DNA of 64,000 nucleotides. It comes from Himantopus leucocephalus (taxonomy: Eukaryota > Chordata > Aves > Charadriiformes > Recurvirostridae). Shown piece after piece: positions 1 through 47,200 of this stretch; the first letter of the stretch is position 1, and each line of letters opens with the position of its first letter. The stretch covers positions 1,425,493-1,489,492 of the forward strand of contig RSEF01000021.1 in the NCBI GenBank assembly GCA_003993805.1. The letters are read 5' to 3'. A program made the translations under genes and the position numbers. A model generated the notes under the pieces. That model was given only the letters and a program-made list of their open reading frames with translations, did no database searches and was not told the origin of the DNA.

Positions 1-83
1 GAGCCATCCAGCCCCAGGGCACCCCAACATGCCCCGGGATGGGGGGACAGCCCCAGGAGGGGGCTCAGCCTGCGGCCCCTCAC

Positions 84-1695
84 CTCTGAACGGCTTTCAG
101 GAGTGTCTTCTTCCTCTCAGAGAGCTGCTCCTGCAAACGGCATGGCTGCCTTGTGTCCTGCGGCTGCTACATGTCCCACGGCCACCTCGGTCCCCTCCCA
201 CTGCCCCGGCTCTGCTGTGTCCGTGCATCGGGCACCCATGGGCGCAGGGCACGATGTGTGGGTGGTTGCCCCGCACCTGCATGCGGCCGAAGAGGGAGTT
301 GATGGCTGCCTCCTCCTCGCTGGCACTGTTGCGCACCTCCTCAATCATGGCCTTGAGGAGGACGATGGCCTCGCGCGTGGAGGTCTGCAGCTCCTTCACG
401 GCCTGCCCAGGGGCAGCAGGGCAGCTGCAGTGCTGTGGGCAGCATCACACCACCATGCCCCCCCTGAGACCCGCCAGCCCCTGCCCACCATCACCGCCTG
501 GTCCAGTCGCTGGCAGCCCTGCATGTACGCCGTCTCGATGTCGATGCAGTGCGCCCGGCTCTCCCTGCGGGCACTGGCATCAGGGCAAAGGACAGGATGA
601 GGCGAGGGGCAGGTGCGGGGCCGGGACTGCTCACCCTTGCATGTCCCTGAAGCAGTTGATGCAGAGCATGGATTTCTTCTCGGTGGAGAACATGATGTAG
701 GGCTCCTCGTGCAGCGCTGCAAGGGATGGGGGCGTCAGGCAGCCTGGCAGAGCATGGTGCAGCCTGGCACAGCACGGCATGGCGTGGTGCAGCATGGCAG
801 AGCACAGCCCAGCATGGCATGGTATGGTGCAGCCTGGCACAGCGTGTTGCAGCACAGCACAATACGGCATGGCACTCACGGCACTTCTTGTGGATGTCCT
901 TGGTGCGCTTGGAGAGGGAGACGATCTCATGGCGGGCGAACATCTTGGCACGGTGGGTCTCCTCGCGGCAGGGGGCACAGAGGGGCTGCCCGCAGGTGTT
1001 GCAGAAGTACATGGTGTCCAGTTCCTGCACGGGCAGAGGGGGCAGCTGGCAGCGGGCATGTCCCTGGCGGGGGTCCCCTGCCTTCCTGCCCTGCTGCCCT
1101 CACCGCCTTGGCACAGCGCCGGTCACAGTTGGCGCACTGCACGTCCTCCTCGCCGTCAGCCGAGCTGTCCACTAGGAACTGCAGGAGCCGGTCCACGGGG
1201 GGCAGCCCCGTGCCCCCCCTCACCACCGAGGGATGCCTGCGGGGATGGGATGGGGACACAGAAGGGATGGGGATGGGACAGGGATAGGGGTGGGATGGGG
1301 ATGAGGATGGGGACAGAGATGGAGACAGGTATGTGGATGGGATTGGGACAGGATTGGGATGGGGATGAGGATGGGGATGGGGACACTCGCCCAGGGCAGG
1401 TGGGGGCAACTTTGGGGACACTGGGAGCAGTGCCACAAGAGGCTGCCGGCCATGTGCTGTGTGCCCTGGTCCCGGTGTCCCTCCAGGCAGGGTCCATCCC
1501 TTACCTGCAGAGTGGGCAGCGCAGGCGGCCGTCGCTGGCGCGGCCCCGCAGGCAGCTGGCGCAGAAGTTGTGGTAGCAATCGAGCAGGCAGGGGTGCTGG
1601 TAGGGCTCGTGGCAGAGCAGACAGACCAGCGGGTGGCAGTTGGCCTTCTCCAGCTCCGAGCAGCTCCCCAGTGGGGAGAAGATGCCGCCAGCCAT
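84..1695 (-). CDS. RNF207: RING finger protein 207, N-terminal coding exons (partial)
   Basis: Coding exons in transcript order (high to low): 1695-1505, 1236-1104, 1024-880, 716-635, 564-489, 402-277, 130-84; all junctions are GT-AG and phases match, giving about 266 residues. The rest lies beyond position 1. A C3HC4 RING is seen in the first exon (CLLCHEPY...CLLDCYHNFCASCL...CPLC), followed by the GLPPVDRLLQFLVDSS block and a B-box (CANCDRRC...YFCNTCGQPLCAPC...ETHRAKMFARH), then a coiled-coil stretch (AVKELQTSTREAI, EEVRNSASEEEAAINSLFG). The order and wording match vertebrate RNF207, a RING/B-box protein known in heart for affecting HERG channel levels and repolarisation. The start at 1695 lies directly after a 3' splice-site-like CCCCGCAG, so a noncoding first exon probably lies upstream. 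Positions 1-83 are intronic. Confidence 0.93.
741..870. repeat. Imperfect minisatellite in an RNF207 intron
   Basis: Degenerate tandem copies of a short unit built from agCATGGtgcagcctgGCAcag-like words fill most of the 163 bp intron between exons 1024-880 and 716-635. The copies vary, so this is an old or degraded array. Confidence 0.75.
1241..1385. repeat. GGGATGGGGAT minisatellite in an RNF207 intron
   Basis: About 145 bp of GGGATG/GGGGAT/GAGGAT words on the plus strand. On the RNF207 strand it reads as a continuous CCCATCC-type pyrimidine-rich run that ends a few bases before the acceptor at 1237/1236, so the array seems to provide the polypyrimidine tract of that splice site. Confidence 0.8.
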
Positions 1696-5791
<4,096 letters not shown>

Positions 5792-5838
5792 GCCGGCCTG
5801 CTGCCCGGCCGCCATTTTGTACAGTTTTGCTTTCCTGG

Positions 5839-5844
5839 AATAAA
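5839..5844 (+). terminator. RPL22: RPL22 polyadenylation signal
   Basis: Canonical AATAAA, 48 bp after the RPL22 stop codon. A short 3'UTR is normal for a ribosomal-protein mRNA. Cleavage would fall within about 10-30 bp, just before the assembly gap. Confidence 0.9.
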
Positions 5845-5880
5845 CGGCGGGGAGAGTTGTTGATACCCCGCGCTCCGCTG

Positions 5881-5980
5881 NNNNNNNNNNNNNNNNNNNN
5901 NNNNNNNNNNNNNNNNNNNNNNNNNNNNNNNNNNNNNNNNNNNNNNNNNNNNNNNNNNNNNNNNNNNNNNNNNNNNNNNN
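5881..5980. other. Assembly gap (100 N)
   Basis: Exactly 100 N, a conventional placeholder for unknown size. The 11 bases before it (GCGCTCCGCTG) are repeated immediately after it, which suggests the two contig ends overlap or lie in a tandem repeat. Confidence 0.97.
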
Positions 5981-5989
5981 GCGCTCCGC

Positions 5990-6276
5990 TGGCGGCTGGC
6001 GGGCCCCGGGGAGGGGGGATTTGGGGGGGATTTGGGGCTTTTCGGGGAGCGGCAGGGAGGGGACCGGAGGAGGCGGGGCTGGAGGGGGCGGGACCGGGGG
6101 GCGTGGCTTGGGAGGGGCGGGATCAGGGGCGTGGCTTGCTGAGGGGCGGAACCGGGGGCGTGGCGCGCGAGGCATGGGCGCGTCACGGGGTGGGCGTGGC
6201 GCGGCGGCCGCCATCTTGGCGCGGAGCGGCCTCGCCCGGCGCTGGGCCCCGGCGCTGGCCGCTGCCGCCGCCCGGT
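5990..6276 (+). promoter_or_regulatory. CHD5: CHD5 GC-rich promoter
   Basis: Repeated GGGGCGTGGC/GGGGCGG boxes (Sp/KLF type, at least five between 6070 and 6200) precede a YY1-like GCCGCCATCTTGGC at 6207-6220. No TATA box is seen. The start site probably lies near the YY1 element, as in many YY1-initiator CpG promoters. This is inference from motifs only. Confidence 0.65.
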
Positions 6277-37411
<31,135 letters not shown>

Positions 37412-38588
37412 CCGTTCCCGTGATTTTCCTCTGCAGCTCCCGTTTCCAGCCGAGGTAAGGCTGTGCTCGCTGCTCTCCGCGTTCCGTTTGCGGGAGCATT
37501 GTGGTAATACCTGTGCCGATGGGCGAGGGGGCGGAGGGGCTGTACGAGGGCTCTGCACTGGGCTGCCTCCCCGAGTGCCGGTGCCTGCATGCGGCCTCCG
37601 GCTCCGGGAGCCGCGGCGGGTACCAGCAGCGGAGGTGGGAGCAGGGGCAGGCTCCTTCCCGAAGCCCTCGGGCTGGGTGCCTGAGCTGCCTGCCCCTGCT
37701 CGGGGGGCTCAGTGTGCTCCGCTCGCCCCTCGTTTGACAGGAGGGTCCGGAGCCCGGCTGATGGGCAGCTCTCCCCTCTCCTTGCAGCAGCCCCCAGGGG
37801 CCGCTCCCCGGCCGAAAGCTGCCCCGTCGCTGGAGGAAGGGCAGGGGAAGCGCGGTGGCGTTGCCTGCGTGGAAGACGAGCTGCCACCGGCGCTGCCGGG
37901 TTCTCCCGCTCCCGCTTCAAGTGTGCTTCGACTGACGCGACCCCCTGCCGTCGCCGGAGCGGCTGGGACGGGGGTTTCATTTCCGTGTACATTTTTTGCA
38001 CTTTCTTATTGAAGACTTGAAGAGTTTGTCTGGGCAAGGTGGGCTGAGCTGAGGAGGGAGGTAGTCACGGTGTTTATGTCTGGTTTTATGGGCGCGTGGA
38101 GGGGGTGAGGGGAGGCCGGTGGGTGCCCTGCTTGCCGCCCGGCTGCTCCAGGGCGCCCGTCCGGGGCCGAGCCGGCTCCCACTCCCGAGCTTCCCCGTAA
38201 GGTCCATTTCTACGTCCTCGTGGTGTTTGAGCAAGTGCATGCCTGCTGCCAGCCCCGCTGCCGCAGCCTGCCCGCCGCCGCAGCCTGCCGGCCCAGCACC
38301 GGCAGGAGCACTGGCGTGTGCCAGTGTGGCCGCACAGAGCCCCGGCACTGTCCCGGCAGCGTGGCCGTGGCAAGGCTGGGGCTCCCGGCGTGCCAGGCTG
38401 GGGGCAGGCGGGCGGAGGTGACATGGTGGGATGGCAGGAGCTGGGATGGGGACACCTGCGAGCGTGGTGACACTGACTGCGCCGCGGTGGTGGCCTCTCG
38501 CCGGAGGCTGACGGCAGCTGTAAGCAACGCCCCCGCATTCACTTCGTGCTCCGTGTGTCCCGGTTTCTGTTCTCTGTGTTTTAATAAA
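37412..38588 (+). other. CHD5: CHD5 proximal 3'UTR with polyadenylation signal
   Basis: Non-coding GC-rich sequence after the CHD5 stop. The first canonical AATAAA on the plus strand is at 38583-38588 (TTTTAATAAATCC), about 1.17 kb after the stop. Mammalian CHD5 has a longer 3'UTR, so more distal ends inside the following repeat tract are possible. Confidence 0.65.
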
Positions 38589-38724
38589 TCCTTTCGGAAG
38601 GATGCAGCAGGAGCCTGGCGGGGCGAGCGGCTGCAGGGGGCAAGGGTGGGGGTCCCACCGCGGCGGGTGGTGACAGGGTGGCCCTGGGGGGGTCCTGGCT
38701 GTGGTCACTGCCCTTGCACACACA

Positions 38725-40640
38725 TGTGTGCGTGCACACACACACACACACACAGGGTCCATCACGGGCCGGCGGCCGCCGAGCTGCCCTCTCCCCAGCG
38801 CAGCAGCCCTGGCCCTGCCCCCCCCCACGCTTTGTGCACAGACACACAGACAGACGTAAATGTGTGTGCGCGTGTGTATAGTGTATACATGTAGCTGTAT
38901 ATTGTAATTTTTACACAGTTGCATATGCACATACCTATATGTACATATATCTACATACATATGTATGCATATACCTCTACAGATCTCTATCTAAATGTGT
39001 ATATATCTGTATGTGTACACATATGTGTAGATGTACGTACAATTGTAGTTTTTAGTGACAGGGACATGGTTTAGCGGTGGGTTTGGCAGTGTTGGGTTGA
39101 TGGTTGGACTTGATGATCCCTTCCAACCTGGACGAGTCTCTCTGTGTGCATACATGTATGTATAAGCATACACAGGTATAAACAGGTATCGATATATAGA
39201 TGTAGCTAAAGGTGTAGGGATTTGGGTACAGCTCTTTCTGTGAAGGGGGGTGTGTGTATATACACACATTTATATATTTTTATACACATGTATATAATAT
39301 ATTTGTAATTTCAATACGTGTGTGTTCGTATGTGTATATATATGCTTATGTACATATATAAGAAAATATATAGGGTTGTGTATATAGAGGCATAGTTACA
39401 GGTAGCTAGGCATAGATATATATGTAGGTATAGATAGGTATTTACATAGATGTATATACACATGTATCTGTGTATATACACATAAATATTTGTAATTTAT
39501 ATATGTGCATATATATACACATGCATATATAGATATCTATATGGGTATATAGATCTCATATATGTGTGCGTCTGTGTATATATAATTTGTAATTTTTGTG
39601 TATTTATACATAAGCATAAATATAAATAGGCAAAAGTCTATAGATGTATCTACATATATAGTAGATAAGCACACACGTATATACATGTCTATGCATAGAG
39701 CTACAGTGTTGTACATAGATTTACATAAATTTATAATTTTTATATTTATGTGTGTGCATATATAGGGACGCGTGTGTGTATGTGTATATATATGGATATA
39801 GATCTATATAGGTATTGGCAAAGATGTGTGTTTCTGCACACAGAGGGGGAGAGAGTACCTATAGATATAGACAGATATAGACAGATATCTATAGCTATAT
39901 CTAAATTACAAGTATGCTTATGTCCATATATATAGGCATGTGTTCATATATACAGGTATAGATATGAATATATACTTACATAGCTAGGTATTGATACAGA
40001 TATATCTGCACATATATCTGTATATACATACATTTATGTATATATTTAATTTTCATGTGTGCATATGTATAATACAAATATACATGTAGCTATGTCAATA
40101 TATTTACATGGATATGTACACATCTCTATATCTACATATATATGTATAGCTATAGATATATATGTCTATATACACAAATACACGTCCATGTGTGTTTGTA
40201 TACATATTATATATGTAATTGTTATAGATGTGTGCATATATAGCTACATACATATATCTATACATAAATAGGTATTGATACCTGTAGAAAGATTGGTATA
40301 ACTATAGGGATATACGTAGAGATAGATCTACATCTATATATAGTGCTGTAGATGTATGTGTGTATGTATGTACACACTTGTGATTTATATGTGTGTGTGC
40401 ATATATAGATACATCTATATGTAAATACAGCTAAAGGTACTTGTAGATACGTCGTTGTATCTACACAGCTGCTCACTGCTGCTTCTAGCTACGCATATAG
40501 ATGGATGCACACGGGTGTATGAAACGTATGAATATATGTGTATTCCCAAGTGTGTCTGTGTGTGTCTGTGCACACACGTGCTCACACACTTGCCCACTTG
40601 TGCACACACACGCCCACACTCACACCACCACCACCACCAC
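38725..40640. repeat. Large alternating purine-pyrimidine (TA/TG) low-complexity tract
   Basis: It starts with a (CA)n run at about 38731-38754, then from 38870 to 40450 consists almost wholly of TATA, TGTA, GATATAG and CATATAT words, and ends in (CAC)n at 40610-40640. The AT-rich part contrasts sharply with the GC-rich flanks. It occupies the spacer between the convergent 3' ends of CHD5 and KCNAB2. KCNAB2 3'UTR and polyA sites, which I could not fix, may lie in it. Short open frames here are composition artefacts. Confidence 0.9.
39056..39141 (+). mobile_element. CR1 LINE 3' fragment inside the TA-rich tract
   Basis: Words GGGACATGGTTTAGCGG, GGCAGTGTTGGGTTGATGG and GGACTTGATGATCCC followed by CTTCCAACCTGG are the typical avian CR1 3'UTR in forward orientation. 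It is the only complex sequence within the surrounding 1.6 kb tract, so the microsatellite may have grown from it or around it. Confidence 0.85.
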
Positions 40641-41262
40641 CCCCCCAGCCCTGAGCACAGCCCCGCGCTTGGCCAGGGCTGCCCCCTCCCCGTCCCGACC
40701 CCATCCCACTGCCCCTGTCCCCCCCGCCCCAGTCCCTGGAGTGGGTGCTCCCGGGGGACTGCAGCCCCCATGGTGCCGGTGCCGGGTGGGCATTGCCGGC
40801 CCCGCGGCGCAGCAGGCAGGGCAGAGGCGAGGGGCCGGGGCGCAGGCTGGGGAACAGCTTCGTGTTGTCGGCCTCGTGGGCGTACAGCACCCGTTCGCGC
40901 CCCCGTGCCCGCCCCCGCGCCCACCGCCTCCAGCAACGCGGGGCGCGGGAGCGACGCATGCAACGGGTCCCCGTGCCGCACCAGTGGCACCCGCGGCGGC
41001 TTTGGCTGCAGGCAGGGCGGCCGGGCAGCTCGGGGCTCGCCCTGGCGTGCTCCCCGCCAGCGGCTGTCCCTGCGCCCCAGAGCCAGGTCGGGTGGAAGCG
41101 GTACGATGGTCCGGGGCAGCGCGGGTGGGAGCGCTGGCTCTCGGCACTCGTGGCACGTCGGGCTCGCGGTGCAAACCACACTCTCCACTTTGCTCCAACA
41201 AAGCGTAAGCAAGCGAACGGGCGGCGAGGGCTGCGCGGCGGGCGGCGCGCTTGGGCACACGC

Positions 41263-44200
41263 TTAGGATCTGTAGTCCTTCTTGCTGTAGGGTTTGTTGC
41301 CCAGGATGCTATCGATCTCGTGGACGATGGAAGACGACAGCTTCGGAAGGACCTGTGGGGTACGGGGGACACCGTTGGGAGTCAGGATCGTGCCCCTGGT
41401 GCACGTGGGAGGATGCAGCCGGCGGCGGCACACGGCCATGCTGCGCTCACCGCCTCCACCCTGCCACCTTGATGCTACAAGCCCCAGCTTGCCGGCTGAG
41501 CGACCCAGTTACGGAGAGCCTAGCTTGGGCTCAGCCCAGCAAAGCCTCATCTCCTCCACTCAGCTTCAGCTCATGCAAAACCCGTAATTTTTGTATCGAG
41601 GCAGGTTCGCAACCTCCTTTTCCCACACAGCGCGTTGCAGCAGCGAGCGTTGCAGGGCTGGGCACTGCCCGAGCTTTGTGTTGCAGCAGCGTGCGCTGCA
41701 GCACTGCAGCAGCAAAATACATGCAAGCAAGTGCTGCCCCGTTAAAGCCCTGTTGCGTTGGGGTCTGCTCCCTTCCCCGCAGCGAAGCCTCCCCCAGCAC
41801 ACGCTGCCGGCATGCCGACCCGGCGGAGAGCACTGACCTGTATTGCTCCAATATTCTCCATGAGCTGGTCGGCGTTGGAGGCACCCAGCAGGACGGAGCT
41901 GACGCCCTCGTTGCGCAGGCACCAGGCTGGGGCAGAAGGGAGAGCACAGCCTGAGTGCAGCCCGGCAGCCCCTGGCATCCCCCCGGCTCCCCCCGGCTGC
42001 CCCCGGCCCCTTACCGATGGCGAGCTGCGGCAGGGTGCAGCCCAGGCGCTCGGCGATGGCCTGCAGCTCCTTCAGCTTCGCCTGCTGCCGCCGGCCCTCC
42101 TCGCTCAGGATCTTGTCCTTCAGCCACTGGTATCCCTGGGGGGGGCGGGAGGGGGCTTGGAGGGGGTGTCATGGTGGGATCGGGGTGTACCGGGACCATG
42201 CGCAGGGAGGGCATCCCCAGACTCCCCGGGGTTGTGGCTCCTGGACCTCTCGCGCCCATGGGGACATTGTCACCCCCCCGCTCCCCCAGCTCTGCCCATT
42301 CCGTCATGCCACCCCCGCCCCCCGCCCCGGGCTGGGCTCACCTTCAGTGAGGCGCGGGAGTAGGGGGGGATCCCCCCGTCGTACTTCCCCGAAACGATGC
42401 CGCAGGCCAGCGGGGACCAGGTCATGGCTCCGACGCCTGCAGGCAGAGCAGAGCAGGGGGGGTGACGCTGCTGCCCCCCCGGGCACTGTGGCACAGGGGC
42501 TGGCCGGCCCTGGGGACACGCGCCGTGCCCTGCCTGGCCGCAGCAGCGCCGGGCTTTGAGAAGCACCGTGCTTTGGGGGGGCCCGGGAGAGGACCCCCGC
42601 TGCTGTACCTATCTTGTGGAAGAGTTCGGGGAGCTGCACCTCCACCTTCTCTCGCTGGAACATGTGGTACTCGGCCTGCTCGCAGATCGGCGGGATCAGG
42701 TTGAACTGCCGGGCCACCGAGTACGCCTCCTGCCGAAGAGCCGAGGGGCCTCAGTGCCCTGCCGCCCCCCCCCGAGCCCCCCACTGACCCCCTCCCTGAG
42801 CCCCCGGCCGAGCCTGAGAGCTGCTCTGGAAAATAATTAAGGCTCAAGTGCATCTGTAAGCGCTTGGCTCCCGACAGCTGCTGTCTAATTAAATCAGCAT
42901 CACCGGCGGCACTGGGGCTGCTCCACCGCGGCCGCCCCCGGCACCCTGGGCCCATACCATGATCTCCATGGAGCTCCAGCGTGAGGTCCCCCAGTACATG
43001 GCCATCCCCTGGTTGATGACGTGGGTCATGGCTCGCACCGTCTCTGCCAGGAGGGAAGGGGAGAGCGGCAGGCAGGGGTTAGCGGGGCACCGCGCTGGCA
43101 GGAGGGGGCTCGTGCCGCGCTGACGGCTGGTGAGCATCCCGCTCCCCGATGCCGAGGAGCTGGGTTGCATCCGGAGGATGCTTTCAGAGGAGCAGGACGA
43201 GGGAGGAGCCGCTTAGGATGTGCCAGGGATGACAGCCAACTCTGACATGCCGGGGCTCTCCGGGCACAGAGAACAGCCCGAGGCTCCTGGTGCCGGCCCC
43301 ACACCCTGCGGGCTACCAGCACCAGCACCGCGCTTGGCACCGCTGCAGCGGGAGGGACCCGAAGCATCGCCAGTATGCCGAGACCCAGGAGAGGGAGGGA
43401 ACCCCAGACCCTCTGCGAGGGGCGCGGGGGTCTCCGGTGGGAGCCGGCCCTGAGCCATGCGGGCCGGGGCCAAGCCAAGGCGCGCTCCTGCAGCCAAAGG
43501 CGGGCAGCGGGGGGAGCGAGGGGCGCGAGGCTCGCCTGGCTGGCACCGGAGCGTGCCCCGGCGTGCTCACAGCTGCCCCGGCGAGGAGGGACCCTGCCGT
43601 GGTCCTGGCGTGGCTGCAAAGGGTGCCCTGTGGCAAGGAGCCTGGGGAGCCTCTCCGCTTTTCTCCCCTTTAACCGCAAGACGGTCTGAAGGGGCGGGGG
43701 GGTGTTTTTGTTGTGCTGCTGCTGCCTGTGCATTCTATGGCGGGGTTTGCCCAGGGCGGGGGGACAGGGATGGAAATCACAGAGTGGGGGTTCTGCCCCA
43801 GGAATTGCCGCTGGGACACAGGCAGCGGCCGGCGGGCAGAGTGCGGGCAGGGAGTACCTTCTACGATGAAAGTCCTGGACTTGAAGGAACTAAATGGGTC
43901 CCCTGGTGATAAAAGAGAGGTTTAGAGAGAGTGGAGTCGGCCGCTGCCGGGATGGGGGCGGTGTCCTGCCACTGCGCCAACCCGTCCCCGCCGCGGCCCG
44001 AGGCGGGTCCCAGCACCGGGCTGAGGGCGGCAGAGTGGTGCGTGGCACGGGCTGACCATGCGGCAGAGGAGAGGTTTCTGCTTAGGAAGGGAAAAAGCCC
44101 TTGAAATAAAATTCTGGGTTGTGCGACGGTGATGAAAGGCAGCGGGGAGGAGCACGGCACCATGGCGCGGCACCCACCTTCCATCGGAGTGTTGGGGTCG

Positions 44201-47200
44201 GGTCGGTTGGCAAACACCACGTCCACGTATTCCAGCTGCAGCCGCTCCAGCGACGCCTTCAGACCTGCCGCACCGACAGACCGTCAGGTGCGCCAGGCTC
44301 TGTGCCGCCAGCCGGTGTGGCAGCCGGCGCGGGCACAGCCTGGCGCCGAGGCCACCAGCGCCCGGGGAGCATCCCTACCTTCTATGATGTGCTTTCGGGA
44401 CAGGCCCCTCTCCGTCTCGGCCCTGGAAAAGGAAAGGTGGGTGAGAGCCCGGCGTGCCGCGGCCGCTCTGCCATGGGGTCAGCGCGCTACCTACTTTCCT
44501 CCCCAGAAGATTTTGGTGGTGATCACCAGGCTGGACCGTCTGCAGGGAGAAAGAGAGAGTCAGCGGTGGCAGCGGCACTCGCAAAGCCCCGTGCTCCCTG
44601 CCCGCTCCCTGCCCACGCGCGTTCACGCCTGGGGCTGCTCCGCCAGCTTTCCCCAGCCTGTCGGCACCGTGGTGACCGGGTTTGCCGCACAGGAATGAAG
44701 TCCGGCTTACCTCCACCCTTTCTTCTTGATGATGTTCCCCAGCACCACCTCGGCCCTACAAGAGAAGGGGATGTCAACCGCCGGCGCGGAGGCCGGGGCG
44801 CAGGGTGAGGCCCCTTGGGCTGCCGCCGAAGTGGGGTACCTACTTGCCGGCGGCGTAGACTTCTGCCGTGTCGAAGAGATTAATGCCGTTGTCGTAGGCT
44901 AAAGTCATCAGCTGCTCCGCCATCTGCGAGGGGAGAGAGGGGAGGGTCGGTGAAGGGGGTGGCCGAGAGCCGGAGCGCGGAGACGCACGCTCACGAGTGC
45001 TGGTGAACTCTGGCACACCATGTGCACCAAGATCAGCACCCGCGGCTGTGCCGGCCCCATCCGTTCGCCACTTTGCTCGGGAAAGGCTGGGCAGGGACGG
45101 GGCGCGATCCTTACCTCGTCTGTGATTTGCCCTCCAAAAGTCACCCATGTCCCTGCGGAGGAGAGAGGGTGCACGCACGGTGAATGCGGTGAGCACAGCG
45201 AGCATGGTGAGCACTGAGTGCCGCCCGCTGCCCCGAGCCCCCGGCCACCCACCCCGGCTCCCCTGGCACAGCCCCGGCACGCGGCAGCCACAGTTGGCCC
45301 CGCCGCATGCGGCACGGTGCTCCCAGCACAGCCCGGTCACTTCCTATCACGTCGGAGGAGAAAAAGAGAAAATAATTTGACAATTTCTGGGCTGCGTCTC
45401 AAAAGTGCTGCCGGGCTGAAGGAAAACCCTTTCCTTTCCTTCACAAAGCATTGCCGGAGCAGGCGAGCGCCGCCCTCGCCGCGGAGCGCCGGCAGCAGCC
45501 ACAGGACCGGGGGGGACGCCAAGGAGCTGTGGCAAACCCTGGCACTTACCCAGGCCCAGGCAGGACACGCGCAGCCCAGACTTCCCGAGGTTCCTGGAAG
45601 ACAGAGAGCCGTTAGAAAAGCCGCCAGGAAGCCCCAAAATGCCATCTCATGCATCCATGTGCCACCAAGCGTGCCGTCCGCGTGGACTGGGAGGAGTGGT
45701 GGAGATCCCTGGCCCCCACCCCTCGTCCCCATCTCCATCCCCATCCCCATCCCTGCCTGGGACGGTCCCGCAGCGAGGGTCCCCCCACAACTGATTAAAA
45801 AGCCGTCCCAGGCCAGGCATGCCGTGGCTCACCGGCGGCACGGCCACCACTGGCGCAGTGATGTTGTTTCCTGCACACAAAATAATTGCCGTGCCTGGCA
45901 GGGTAATCGAGAGTGGCAGCAGGCAGTGGCCTCGTTAAAGCGACTCCCCGTGACGAGGCCGGCGTGGGGGGACGGGGCAGGAGCAGGGGGAGATGGCACG
46001 GCAGCGGCCAGGCCTGGAGCATCCCACACGTGGCGTGAGCTGTGCCTGTTCTCAGCAGTGTGGCACAGGGGAGCACAGGGGGAGAGGGTGCTGGGGAGCA
46101 GAGCAGTGTCCCGGAGAAATGGAGCACCCCTGAAAATTTCGCCGGCACAAGGAGCCAGAGAACAGCTTTCGGGAAGGGGGCCGGGCTGGCAGATGCCTTC
46201 GCCGTGGTGATGGAGAGCCAGTTTCTTGTTAAAAATGACAAAGGCTCGAGAAACGAGCGTTAAAATAAATAAAGTGTAGGTGAGCCGCGGCAGCTCGCCC
46301 GCGCGGGTGTCGCGTAGCAACCGGGAGGCACCGCCACCGCCGGCATCACTGGCATGGGCACGGGGAGCTGGGCAGGGAGCAGCCGTGGTCCAACGGCAGC
46401 GGTGAATCGCGGGCTGAGCTGAGTCGGGGCATCTTCCTTCCGCGCCGCTGCATTATTGCCCAACATCTGGAGGCGCGGGCGCTCCCCCCCAACCCCATGT
46501 TATTTTTAGCGCGTTTCATGGCGGGGAGAGGCCGTGGGGCAGCAGCGGCTCAAGACCCCATGATGGGGGTGACAGCAGGGAGCGGGGGGCACCAGCCCCG
46601 TCCCGGCCATTCCAGGCTGCAGGGGCATCGCCGGGGTCCTCCTGCGCGGGTGGGCACCGGCAGCACATCGCTGCTCCCGGCTTTACTGCCCAAATGTGTC
46701 TTGCCCGGTCGCACAACAGAGACGCTGGCAGATATTGGGGGCAGCCAAGCATCCCCCCGCAGTGTGCCATGGCCTTCCTGTCCCATCCATTTGCACAAAG
46801 CATCTCCCCGCACCACCGTCCCCCCCGCAGCCACTGGCAGAGACCCCCGAGCCGGTCACCCACTGCCTGGGAGATGGTGGCCCCCCGAACACTCCTTCTT
46901 CGGACGGGGATACAACTGTGGGGCACGAGCACTGAGTTTGGAGGATGACACCGCGTGTGGCCCCAGTGTTGCCACTGCAAAGCTTCGGTGTTCGAGAGCT
47001 GGGCAGGGCCACCGCGGACCCCTCCCCAGCGCCCGGGCGAGGGGACTCGGCTGATCTGGACGATGATGGTGGGTGACGGCTGGATGCATCCCCGTGCTCT
47101 GCCGGCCCGATGCGCTTTGTGCCTAATGTCGGTCACATCTGGGCTGCAGCGGGGGCACGCAGCGGCTGTCAGCTGCACCATGGCGTGCATGCTCCTCCCG

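Noticed and set aside
40455..41954. A 499-codon plus-strand open frame
   Set aside because: Lies antisense to the last two KCNAB2 exons and in repeat-rich 3' sequence; no homology recognised.
43855..43925. Short AT-richer stretch (GGACTTGAAGGAACTAAATG) resembling a CR1 tail
   Set aside because: Lacks the diagnostic CR1 words (TTGGAAGGGACC, CCAACC, GATTCTATG), so not called.
46308..46322. Possible X-box (GTCGCGTAGCAAC) in the KCNAB2 intron
   Set aside because: Only one good half-site (TAGCAAC) with wrong spacing and a mismatched second half; too weak alone.
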